Positions 1-5,840 of a stretch of 5,873 bases of DNA are shown here, in pieces. The position numbers and the translations under genes are program-made. The DNA is taken from positions 1 to 5,873 of the forward strand of contig JAEWNX010000122.1 in NCBI GenBank assembly GCA_023461135.1. Direction: 5' to 3'. The DNA comes from Pseudomonadota bacterium (GTDB lineage: Bacteria; Pseudomonadota; Alphaproteobacteria; Caulobacterales; Aquidulcibacteraceae). Below the pieces are notes generated by a model. It was not told the origin of the DNA, did not search any database, and saw nothing but the letters and a program-made list of their open reading frames with translations. Numbering within the stretch: position 1 is the stretch's first letter; every line of letters starts with the position of its first letter.

Positions 1-1
1 C

Positions 2-277
2 GGGGCCCAGGTCGTCATCGCCTCCGCTCTGAGGTCGCGCGGCGACAACTGGTTTCCGACATTCAGCCACATCCTCGCCTACGCCGTGGTGATGCCGCTG
101 CTTGGCTATTGGCTCGCAGAGCGCCAGGGCATGGGCGTCGCAGGGCTGTTGTTCGCGATCTTCTGGTCGAGCGTGCTGAGCGCGGGCGTGCTCATTGCGC
201 GCTGGTGGGCGTTGTCGCGCCGGGCGCCGCCAGCTTCCAGCCGGCAGACGGTTCCTGATCCGTCTCCCGCGGATTAG
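2..277 (+). CDS. MATE-family multidrug/Na+ antiporter, C-terminal part (5' truncated)
   Basis: This is the last 91 codons of a gene that begins left of the window; the open frame continues to the edge without a start. The residues starting GAQVVIASALRSRGDNW, with PTFSH just after, resemble the late region of MATE efflux proteins, where an ALRGxGD-type loop precedes the last two helices. Two hydrophobic membrane segments follow: one around LAYAVVMPLLGYWLA and one from VAGLLFAIFWSSVLSAGVLI, ending in a positive RWW patch. The tail is short, polar and proline-rich, probably cytoplasmic. MATE proteins sit in the inner membrane and export cationic drugs or metabolites in exchange for Na+ or H+; the substrate cannot be told from this fragment. 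Its TAG stop faces the stop of the next gene across six bases. The family call is from pattern recognition of the C-terminus only; another multi-helix transporter is possible but less likely. Confidence 0.82.
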   Translation, partial: GAQVVIASALRSRGDNWFPTFSHILAYAVVMPLLGYWLAERQGMGVAGLLFAIFWSSVLSAGVLIARWWALSRRAPPASSRQTVPDPSPAD

Positions 278-286
278 CGGCCGCTA
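275..286. repeat. 12-bp perfect palindrome holding both convergent stop codons
   Basis: TAGCGGCCGCTA equals its own reverse complement. Its left TAG is the stop of the MATE gene and its right CTA is the TAG stop, on the minus strand, of the DUF429-like gene. It contains a NotI site. There is no T-tract on either side, so it does not look like a canonical intrinsic terminator, although a short GC hairpin at the 3' end of both messages is conceivable. Confidence 0.75.
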
Positions 287-1174
287 GACCGGCGCACCGA
301 GGATCCAACCTTCCTCGCGCTCCACAATCTCCCGGCGCGGATCGTCTTTCGCCGGGCCGAACATCGGTGCGAGCTGGCCTTTCCCATCCAGTGCATTGAA
401 CCGCTCGCACGCGCTGCGCACTTGCGCTTCGTCCTTCACTTCGCGTGCAGCGGGCTTGGCGCCGAACATCGAAGGATAGATTTCCGCGATCACGGCGTCG
501 GTTTCTGCGAGATCGGCCGGCCCCAGCGGGCGCCAGCCGGTCTCGAACGGCCAAAGCTTCGCCGCGCGCTTGTCGCGCAGGCGCTTCACGACAGGCAGGC
601 CCGTCAGCGCCTGGCCGCCCACCGATCCCTGATAGTAAAGCTTCCAGATCGGCGTAGGGCCTTTGATCGCCTGCTCGGTCAGCCGAAACTCTGGGAGATC
701 GGCAGGCGTGTGCTCACGCGGACGCTTGGTGGAGAGCGTCGCCTGCGCATCGCGCTCCGGCGCACCCCAAAACGGAAATGGCTCCCCGGTCATCAGTCGG
801 TTCATCTTTGCGCCGACTTGAAAGCGGTTGTTGGCGTTGTTCGGTTTGTCTTTCACTTCGCGCGCGACGAACTCGATCAGCGCCCGCCAGGGCTCGCCCG
901 CGAGTTTCAGCGCTGCCGCCGTGCCGCGCGGGAAGGCGAGCGGAAAGTCGAAGCCGACGAGCACGCGCTCGCTCTTGCGCTTCAAATCGTCCAGCACGGC
1001 GTTGAGCAGCGTTTCAGCTTCCGCGCGCGTGGAGGGGTTGTGCGCTTCGAACGCCATCTGGAAGCGGACGTTGCGCTTGAGCACGCCCACCCAGATGGAG
1101 TCCGGACCTGTCGCGGGCTTGGCCGCCGCGCTCCAGTCCACCATCACATACGCCTGAAAGAGCCGGACGCTCAT
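284..1174 (-). CDS. DUF429-like protein, predicted RNase H-fold nuclease
   Basis: This 296-residue soluble protein has no signal peptide or membrane segment. What I see: an N-terminal strand ending in VDWS (Asp13) followed by a TGPDSIWVG strand; a second strand with GFDFPLAFP (74-82, Asp76); a central Asn/Gln/Lys-rich stretch, PNNANNRFQVGAKMNRL (111-127); then EIYPSMF (Glu231) and, about ten residues on, DEAQVRSACERFNALD (248-263), ending in EGWILG. This layout (Asp in strand 1, 'hydrophobic-Asp-hydrophobic-Pro' in a later strand, Glu-x-Tyr-Pro-Ser, then an acidic helix) matches DUF429-type proteins, predicted to have a ribonuclease H-like fold; their activity is largely unknown. The ATG lies one base after the stop of the oxidoreductase gene and has no good ribosome site, so translation is probably coupled. 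The DUF429 assignment and the acidic-site reading are inference from motifs; the gene itself is secure. Confidence 0.72.
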   Translation of the reverse strand: MSVRLFQAYVMVDWSAAAKPATGPDSIWVGVLKRNVRFQMAFEAHNPSTRAEAETLLNAVLDDLKRKSERVLVGFDFPLAFPRGTAAALKLAGEPWRALIEFVAREVKDKPNNANNRFQVGAKMNRLMTGEPFPFWGAPERDAQATLSTKRPREHTPADLPEFRLTEQAIKGPTPIWKLYYQGSVGGQALTGLPVVKRLRDKRAAKLWPFETGWRPLGPADLAETDAVIAEIYPSMFGAKPAAREVKDEAQVRSACERFNALDGKGQLAPMFGPAKDDPRREIVEREEGWILGAPV

Positions 1175-1175
1175 C

Positions 1176-2177
1176 TCAGTCTAGTTTGACCAGCATCTTA
1201 CCAAAATTGGCGCCGGTGAAGAGGTTGAGGAACGCCTTCGGTGCGTTCTCGATTCCGTTTTCGACCGTCTCTTCCCACTTCACTTTGCCTTCGCGCACCC
1301 ACTTGCCCATCTCGGCGTAGAATTGCTCGCGCATGTCCATGAAGTCGGAGACGATGAAGCCCTGCATCTTGATCCGCTTGCCGACAATATACGGCATGTT
1401 GCGCGGGCCAGGCTGCGGCTCGGTAGCGTTGTAGACGGAGATCATGCCGCATTCGATGAACCGCGCAAATGGGCGCGCGACTTCGAGCGCCACTTCGAGG
1501 TGCGGCCCGCCGACATTGTCGAAATAGATATCGATGCCCTTCGGCGCCCCCGCGCGGACATCCTCCAAAAGATGGCCGTTCTTGTAGTTCACGACGTGGT
1601 CGACCCCGAGTGATTTCAGCCAGTCGAGCTTCCTGTCCGATCCGGCGGAAGCGATCACGGTGCAGCCCCGGATCTTCGCGATCTGACACACGGTCGCGCC
1701 CACGGCGCCGCCCGCGCCGGACACGAACACGACGTCGCCTTCCTTGGGTTCGCCGATGCGATGGAAGCTCGTGTACGCCGTCATGCCGGGCATGCCGAGC
1801 ACGCCGAGGAACGCTTGCGGAGGAATGCCTTCGCTTGGGAGCTTGTTGAGCGCCGAGCCCGACGCGACGAACGCCTCGCGCCAGCCAAACATGCTCTCGA
1901 CCCAATCGCCCGGCTTGAACTTCGGGTCGTTCGATCTGACAACTTGGCCCACCGCGCCGCCTTGCAGCGTCTGGTTAAGCTGGAACGGCGGCACATAGCT
2001 CGGCCGGTCGTACATGCGCCCGCGCATGTAGGGGTCCACCGACATCCACGCGTTGCGCACTTCGACATCGCCCGGCCCAGGCTCCGGCAATTCCACAACT
2101 GCAAGGTAGAAGTTGGACGCCTCAGGCATGCCGGTCGGCCGGCTCTCCAAGCGGATTTCTCGCGACCGCGTCGCCAT
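1176..2177 (-). CDS. NADP-dependent oxidoreductase, zinc-independent MDR family (CurA/YncB type)
   Basis: This 333-residue cytosolic enzyme belongs to the medium-chain dehydrogenase/reductase group that reduces the C=C bond of alpha,beta-unsaturated ketones and aldehydes with NADPH (curcumin reductase, leukotriene B4 12-hydroxydehydrogenase and plant alkenal reductases). The N-terminal GroES-like domain has VDPYMRGRM (47-55) and GGAVGQVV, typical of this branch. The LGMPGMTAY stretch (127-135) leads into the Rossmann domain, with the nucleotide loop SGAGGAVG (153-160), a following basic RKL that suits the NADPH phosphate, and the DNVGG motif (220-224). The cysteine ligands of the zinc alcohol dehydrogenases are absent. 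Length is normal for the family. The ATG is supported by a ribosome site at 2184-2189. It is the first gene of a two-gene unit with the DUF429-like gene, one base apart. The natural substrate is unknown; detoxification of reactive enals is a family-based guess. Confidence 0.94.
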   Translation of the reverse strand: MATRSREIRLESRPTGMPEASNFYLAVVELPEPGPGDVEVRNAWMSVDPYMRGRMYDRPSYVPPFQLNQTLQGGAVGQVVRSNDPKFKPGDWVESMFGWREAFVASGSALNKLPSEGIPPQAFLGVLGMPGMTAYTSFHRIGEPKEGDVVFVSGAGGAVGATVCQIAKIRGCTVIASAGSDRKLDWLKSLGVDHVVNYKNGHLLEDVRAGAPKGIDIYFDNVGGPHLEVALEVARPFARFIECGMISVYNATEPQPGPRNMPYIVGKRIKMQGFIVSDFMDMREQFYAEMGKWVREGKVKWEETVENGIENAPKAFLNLFTGANFGKMLVKLD

Positions 2178-2183
2178 CGTGCG

Positions 2184-2189
2184 TCTCCC
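2184..2189 (-). promoter_or_regulatory. Ribosome binding site of the oxidoreductase gene
   Basis: Read on the minus strand this is GGGAGA, six bases before the ATG at 2177. It is the clearest Shine-Dalgarno sequence in the window and fixes the oxidoreductase start. Confidence 0.7.
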
Positions 2190-2225
2190 ATGCTGCCGAA
2201 TGCACCCTAAGCAGGCGCCCGCTCA

Positions 2226-2238
2226 GTTCAAGCTGAAC
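2226..2238. repeat. Short inverted repeat GTTCA-AGC-TGAAC in the divergent region
   Basis: Two perfect 5-base arms (GTTCA/TGAAC) are separated by three bases. It lies between the divergent oxidoreductase and gltX genes, about 50 bases upstream of the oxidoreductase start. On the minus strand it contains TTGAAC, a possible -35 element, 16 bases before a poor -10 (TAGGGT). It could be an operator for the oxidoreductase unit. The arms are short enough to occur by chance. Confidence 0.3.
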
Positions 2239-2246
2239 CGGAGCGC

Positions 2247-2276
2247 TGGACAGGCGAGGGCGGCGCGCCGCATAAC
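2247..2276 (+). promoter_or_regulatory. Candidate sigma-70-type promoter for gltX
   Basis: TGGACA (2247-2252) matches five of six bases of the -35 consensus. After an 18-base spacer, CATAAC (2271-2276) matches four of six of the -10 consensus. Transcription would start near 2283, leaving a leader of about 24 bases before the gltX ATG. No strong Shine-Dalgarno sequence precedes that ATG; a weak CGAG lies at 2294-2297. This is a by-eye match. Confidence 0.4.
2260..2271. repeat. 12-bp perfect palindrome in the spacer of the gltX promoter candidate
   Basis: GCGGCGCGCCGC is its own reverse complement. It ends at the first base of the -10 candidate and so fills the -35/-10 spacer, a classic position for a repressor site. 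GC-rich palindromes are expected at some rate in a genome of this composition, so a regulatory role is only a suggestion. Confidence 0.3.
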
Positions 2277-2306
2277 CCGGCGCTCCCGGTCCCCGAGTCT
2301 TACGTT

Positions 2307-3644
2307 ATGTCCATCCGTCTTCGCTTCGCGCCGTCGCCCACAGGGCGAATTCACGTCGGCAATGTGCGCACCGCATTGCTGAACTGGCTGTTCGCCCTGC
2401 GGGAAGGCGGCCAGGTTCTGCTGCGTATCGACGACACGGACCTCGCCCGCTCCACAAAGGAATTCGAGAAGGGCATCGAGGACGATCTGACGTGGCTTGG
2501 CTTGACGTGGCAGGAGCGCGCAAACCAGTCGCATCGGTTCGACGCGTACGAAAAAGCCGCTGCGAAGCTGAAGGCCGACGGCCTGCTCTATCCGTGCTAC
2601 GAAACCGAGGAGGAACTCGATCGCCGCCGCAAGATCGCGCAGGCCACCGGCAAGCCGCCGATTTATGACCGCGCCGCGCTGAAATTGAGCGCGCAGGACC
2701 GCGCCAAGCTGGAGGCGGAGGGGCGCAAGCCGCACTGGCGCTTCAAGCTTTCCGGCGCACGCAAGGACTGGGTCGATTTGGTGCGCGGGGCACAATCGAT
2801 CGACACAGCCTCGCTCAGCGATCCTGTGCTGATCCGCGAGGACGGCGCCTTCCTCTACACGCTGCCCAGCGTTGTCGATGACATCGACTTCAAGATCACG
2901 CACATCGTGCGTGGTGAAGACCACGTCACAAATTCCGGCGTCCAAATCGAGATATTCGAGGCGCTCGGCGGCGATGCGCCTGCGTTGGGGCATTTTCCGC
3001 TCCTCGTCGGCGCCGATGGCGGCGCCCTCTCGAAGCGGTTGGGATCGCTTTCGGTAAGCGAACTTTCCGCTGAGGGCTACGAGCCGATGGCGGTGCTTTC
3101 ACATCTGGCCAAGATCGGCACCTCCGAGCCGGTGGAAGCGCGCACGTCCCTGAAACAGCTCGCCGATGAGTTTGCGTTCGAAAAAATCGGTCGAGCTCCC
3201 GCGCGCTTCGATCCTGAAGAGTTGAAGCGTGTGAACGCCGCCGTCTTGCATCAGCTCGATTACGCCGCCGTGAAAGACCGCCTCACCAAGCTCGAGGCCG
3301 ACAAGGGCGAGGCTTTTTGGAACGCAATTCGCGCGAACATCTCGCTGCTGCCCGAAGTGCGTCAGTGGGCACATATCGTGGAGGGACCGATAGAGCCGTT
3401 TGTGGCGGACGCTGCGTTTGCGGCCGCTGCGCTCGAGGTGCTGCCGCGCGGCGCCTACGACGCGACCACGTGGAGTGCATTCACGAACGCGGTGAAGGAA
3501 AAAACCGGCGCCAAAGGCAAGGCGCTGTTCATGCCGCTCCGGCAAGCGCTCACCGGTTTGGATCACGGTCCGGAAATGGCGGCGCTGTTTCCGCTGATTG
3601 GCGAAGAGCGGGCGCGCAAGCGTCTGTCCGGCCAGACCGCCTAG
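2307..3644 (+). CDS. gltX: Glutamyl-tRNA synthetase (GluRS, class Ic)
   Basis: This enzyme attaches glutamate to its tRNA using ATP in the cytosol. Class I landmarks are in order: RFAPSPTG at 6-13 followed by the HIGH-type motif HVGN (16-19); LLRIDDTD (38-45); LYPCYET near 95; RGEDHVTN (202-209); HFPLL (229-233); the KMSKS-type loop ALSKR (240-244); and, in the C-terminal anticodon-binding part, LFMPLRQALTG and HGPEMAALFPLIG. At 445 residues it is slightly shorter than the usual 460-480 but complete. Alphaproteobacteria often carry two GluRS paralogues and lack GlnRS, making Gln-tRNA(Gln) through Glu-tRNA(Gln) and GatCAB; the IDDTD and GLSKR-like signatures recall the second type. I cannot tell from this window whether it charges tRNA(Glu), tRNA(Gln) or both. 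The gene is transcribed alone, divergent from the oxidoreductase, and its TAG stop overlaps the stop of the convergent TIR gene. Confidence 0.97.
   Translation: MSIRLRFAPSPTGRIHVGNVRTALLNWLFALREGGQVLLRIDDTDLARSTKEFEKGIEDDLTWLGLTWQERANQSHRFDAYEKAAAKLKADGLLYPCYETEEELDRRRKIAQATGKPPIYDRAALKLSAQDRAKLEAEGRKPHWRFKLSGARKDWVDLVRGAQSIDTASLSDPVLIREDGAFLYTLPSVVDDIDFKITHIVRGEDHVTNSGVQIEIFEALGGDAPALGHFPLLVGADGGALSKRLGSLSVSELSAEGYEPMAVLSHLAKIGTSEPVEARTSLKQLADEFAFEKIGRAPARFDPEELKRVNAAVLHQLDYAAVKDRLTKLEADKGEAFWNAIRANISLLPEVRQWAHIVEGPIEPFVADAAFAAAALEVLPRGAYDATTWSAFTNAVKEKTGAKGKALFMPLRQALTGLDHGPEMAALFPLIGEERARKRLSGQTA
3641..3644. other. CTAG shared by two convergent stop codons
   Basis: TAG at 3642-3644 ends gltX on the + strand. 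CTA at 3641-3643, read on the minus strand, is the TAG that ends the TIR gene. The two coding regions therefore overlap by four bases, and any terminator for either gene must lie inside the other's coding sequence. Confidence 0.9.
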
Positions 3645-4156
3645 CTTATCACCAGCACAGGCGCGCATTCCGCGCTCACAGGCGGGCTGCCCTGCCACTG
3701 CCGCTTGCCGCGCGCGAGCGCTTCCGTCGCCGAGCGCAGCCGCACTTTCCAGTGCGGGTCGTCCAGGCGGACCGCCGGCCAGCGGCCGAGATAGAAGGAA
3801 AACGTGTCCGGCATCGGCGTTTCGTCAAGAATCACCGGAACGATCGGCCTATTGAGCTTGAAGGCCGTTGCTACCTCCCCGCGAAATGTCGTCACGCCGT
3901 AGGACGCCGCAGAACAGAACACGACCATGGCGCGGCACGCGTAGAGCGCCGCCGCCGCGTCCCGCCTGTAGCTCGGCCCGGACGGCAGGTGGGCGTGGTC
4001 GATCCACAGGACGTGACCGTCGCGCTCGATCAGTTCGAGGAGCGGCTTCACGCGCGTTTCATCTTCGGGAACGCTCGCCACGAAGAGGAAGCGCTTGAGC
4101 GCGCGGAGACGCCGCGCGGTCGTGCGGCTCGGCCGCGTGCGCTCGACCTCATTCAT
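3641..4156 (-). CDS. Stand-alone TIR-domain protein, putative NADase
   Basis: With the start chosen here the protein has 171 residues, nearly all one TIR domain (about 20-148). Visible elements: first strand RFLFVAS (22-28); helix and second strand ending LWID (50-53); the BB-loop-like LPSGPSY (57-63); strand MVVFCSAAS (77-85); RGEVATAF, whose Glu94 sits where TIR NADases such as SARM1 have their catalytic glutamate; IVPVILD (105-111); and a final RWPAVRLDD strand with a helix. Bacterial TIR domains cleave NAD+ or make cyclic ADP-ribose signals, usually in phage defence or as effectors; this role is inferred. There is no signal peptide or second domain. The frame stays open upstream to a GTG at 4309 (222 residues, overlapping the thiolase-like gene by 22 bases), but those extra 51 codons hold five CGA arginine codons, absent afterwards, and have weaker G/C third positions. 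Neither start has a strong ribosome site; an ATG at 4198 is a third option. Confidence 0.85.
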   Translation of the reverse strand: MNEVERTRPSRTTARRLRALKRFLFVASVPEDETRVKPLLELIERDGHVLWIDHAHLPSGPSYRRDAAAALYACRAMVVFCSAASYGVTTFRGEVATAFKLNRPIVPVILDETPMPDTFSFYLGRWPAVRLDDPHWKVRLRSATEALARGKRQWQGSPPVSAECAPVLVIS

Positions 4157-4287
4157 AACGCCGACAAAGCGGCCTTGAGTGCGTGTCACGTTCCACATGC
4201 GGGTGAAGAACGAGACAAGCGGCCCGTTGGTTCGCACTCGTCGTCGCCGCACCTGCCCAAATCGGAACGAAAAACGGCTCCTCGCGC
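4157..4287. other. Gap between the thiolase-like and TIR genes
   Basis: If the TIR gene starts at 4156, these 131 bases are non-coding or hold an N-terminal extension rich in arginine. I see no convincing terminator hairpin or promoter on the minus strand, so the two genes are probably co-transcribed. Confidence 0.4.
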
Positions 4288-5778
4288 TTATGTGAAGCGC
4301 CAGCGGCACAATCCGTCGTCGTGCCGCAGCGACACGCCGTCCGCGCCGACCGGCTCTGCGGTCGCGCTGGTGAGCCGGCCGAGTGTATCTTCGTCGCGTC
4401 CCTCGACGCGCGCAAGGAAGCGCGCGCCTCCGGGCGTCCGCGCGACCACCACGCCAAAGCGCGCCGCGCCTTCGCGATCGTAGAAGATGGTGTAGGTCTC
4501 GACTCGGCCTGGGCCGGCATAGTCTTCGATCAGTTCCGGCGCGGCGCTGCGCCGTTCATCCGCGTCCGTTTGAAAGTCGAATGCGCGGGACTGCGCTGCG
4601 TGGGCGTTCGGCTCGCGCGTCAGCACGATGCAATGATTAGTGTTGGCGAAGCCGCCGTTGCCGAACAGAAGGCCCGTGCGGGCCTCGCCGCGCAGGCGCT
4701 CCGTCATGGCCGCAATGGCGTGGCTCATGTAGTTCCCGACGGGGCCGCCCGCGAACGTCAGCCCGCCGGCGACCGACATCGGCCTGTCGACCGGCCAATC
4801 CAGCACGCGCCGCGCCAGTTTCGGCACGCAGGGAAAACATGAATAGAGTTCCACAGCGTCGAGGTCGCCGGCGCCGAGGACGTTGACCTCAAGGCACTTG
4901 AGCAGCGCCGTCTCAAGCGCGATCGACCGGGTGTAACCCTCGCGCGACAACACATCGCTCGGCTCGCGCGCAGCCGCACCGTGACCCACAAAGATGAGGC
5001 GCTCTTCGGGCGTCCGCATTGCGCGCGCCTTCGCCAAACTCGCGACGATGAACCCGGCGCCCTGATTGACCGACGCGTTCGCCACCATCAGCTTGGTATA
5101 GGGAAACGCGATCGGCCGATTGTGCGCCGAAGGCGTCAGCACCTCTTCGGGCGTCACCGCCTTGCGCAACCAAGCGTGTTCGTTCGCCGCCGCGACCTCC
5201 GACAGCCGGGACCAGATTTCCGCGCTTTCACGCTGCGCCTCTTCGAGCGTTTGCCGAAATGCGGCGCGGCTCGCATTCTCGTAGAGCGGGTAGATATCCG
5301 TCGGCGCGACCAATCCGTATTTCTGCCGCAGCGGTCTAGCCGAGCGCGCCGCCGCGTCGCGCACCGCGTTCCTCTCTCCAGGCGCGGCTTGTGCGCGCCG
5401 CGCCGCTGTGCGCAGCGCTTCGCCGCCCACGACGACAGCGATCTCGCTCTCGCCTGCGCGGATACGTTCGGCCGCTTCGTTGAGAAGGAGCACCGGGCTT
5501 TCCCCACTCGGATACCTTGTCTTCGTGCAGAGCCGGGGCGCTGCGCCGAACGCCGCCGCCAGCCGCTCGGGGATTTCGGTGAGCTGGGGAAACGAGAGCT
5601 GATCCACGACGGCGATCGCGTCCATCTCGCGCAGCCAGCCGCCGCCCGCGTCCTGGTCAGCCGATTCGAGAGCGGCCCGCATCAGGCCGAAGGAGTCCAA
5701 GGCTGACGCAACGTCTTCCGACCGATCGTTGATCTGGCCGACCCCGACGATCACGGGCGTGCGCGCTGCGTCGCTCAT
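4288..5778 (-). CDS. Thiolase-like protein type 1 (SCP2-thiolase-like, with extra C-terminal domain)
   Basis: This 496-residue protein resembles acetyl-CoA acetyltransferase/SCPx thiolases. It begins with TPVIVGVGQ (7-15), typical of the family, then RYPSGESPVLLLNEAAERI (88-106), VVVGGEALRTA (116-125), a Tyr-rich PTDIYPLYENASR segment (159-171), PFPYTKLMVANASVNQGAG-type core (IAFPYTKL at 223-230), VELYSCFPC (309-317) and AGGLTFAGGPVGNYMSHA (337-354). Residues from about 413 form an extra C-terminal domain as in the 'type 1' thiolase-like proteins known from mycobacteria. The nucleophilic Cys expected in the SGESP segment is missing, the GHP motif reads GGP, and the HDxF-type motif reads YSCF, so classical thiolysis or condensation is unlikely. 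It may bind acyl-CoA; its real function is unknown. The ATG has a modest AGG eight bases upstream. It is the promoter-proximal gene of the pair with the TIR gene. Confidence 0.85.
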   Translation of the reverse strand: MSDAARTPVIVGVGQINDRSEDVASALDSFGLMRAALESADQDAGGGWLREMDAIAVVDQLSFPQLTEIPERLAAAFGAAPRLCTKTRYPSGESPVLLLNEAAERIRAGESEIAVVVGGEALRTAARRAQAAPGERNAVRDAAARSARPLRQKYGLVAPTDIYPLYENASRAAFRQTLEEAQRESAEIWSRLSEVAAANEHAWLRKAVTPEEVLTPSAHNRPIAFPYTKLMVANASVNQGAGFIVASLAKARAMRTPEERLIFVGHGAAAREPSDVLSREGYTRSIALETALLKCLEVNVLGAGDLDAVELYSCFPCVPKLARRVLDWPVDRPMSVAGGLTFAGGPVGNYMSHAIAAMTERLRGEARTGLLFGNGGFANTNHCIVLTREPNAHAAQSRAFDFQTDADERRSAAPELIEDYAGPGRVETYTIFYDREGAARFGVVVARTPGGARFLARVEGRDEDTLGRLTSATAEPVGADGVSLRHDDGLCRWRFT

Positions 5779-5806
5779 GAGATGAGCCTAGCGTGTTGGC
5801 GCGGCT

Positions 5807-5834
5807 TTGTGAGCCGGCGCCGTGGCGTTATGAT
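5807..5834 (+). promoter_or_regulatory. Candidate promoter of the right-edge gene, placed for leaderless transcription
   Basis: TTGTGA (5807-5812, four of six -35 bases) is followed after 16 bases by TATGAT (5829-5834, five of six -10 bases). A start site seven bases further on falls at 5841, the first base of an ATG. No Shine-Dalgarno sequence is present before that ATG, which fits a leaderless message. The match is by eye. Confidence 0.4.
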
Positions 5835-5840
5835 CGGCGA

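Noticed and set aside
277..284. NotI site (GCGGCCGC) as a possible cloning or vector junction
   Set aside because: The site lies exactly in a natural convergent gene junction, both flanking genes read normally, and no vector-like sequence adjoins it.
422..1189. A 255-codon + strand open frame opposite the DUF429-like gene
   Set aside because: It is an antisense shadow: rich in Arg, His and Ala, with no domain pattern, whereas the minus strand gives a protein with coherent strands and conserved-looking acidic motifs.
2223..2993. A 256-codon minus-strand open frame opposite the 5' half of gltX
   Set aside because: It is antisense to the HIGH-motif half of gltX, with no recognisable family of its own.
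4257..4287. Possible terminator (GGAGCC...TTTTT on the minus strand) after the thiolase-like gene
   Set aside because: The bases around the T-run do not form a stable complementary stem before it, so it is not a convincing intrinsic terminator.
3317..4483. A 388-codon open frame on the + strand running from inside gltX across the whole TIR gene
   Set aside because: It is in another frame of gltX and antisense to the TIR gene. Its product is a composition-driven Arg/Ala/Pro-rich string with no recognisable motif, while both overlapped genes have clear family motifs. Long antisense open frames are normal in GC-rich DNA.
4981..5706. A 241-codon + strand open frame opposite the thiolase-like gene
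   Set aside because: It is antisense to a gene with clear thiolase-fold motifs and encodes an Arg-rich, motif-free sequence.
3641..5778. A Thoeris, TIR-STING or similar known defence system
   Set aside because: No ThsA-type NAD-binding effector, STING/CD-NTase, Argonaute or NLR-like gene is present; the only neighbours are gltX and the thiolase-like gene.
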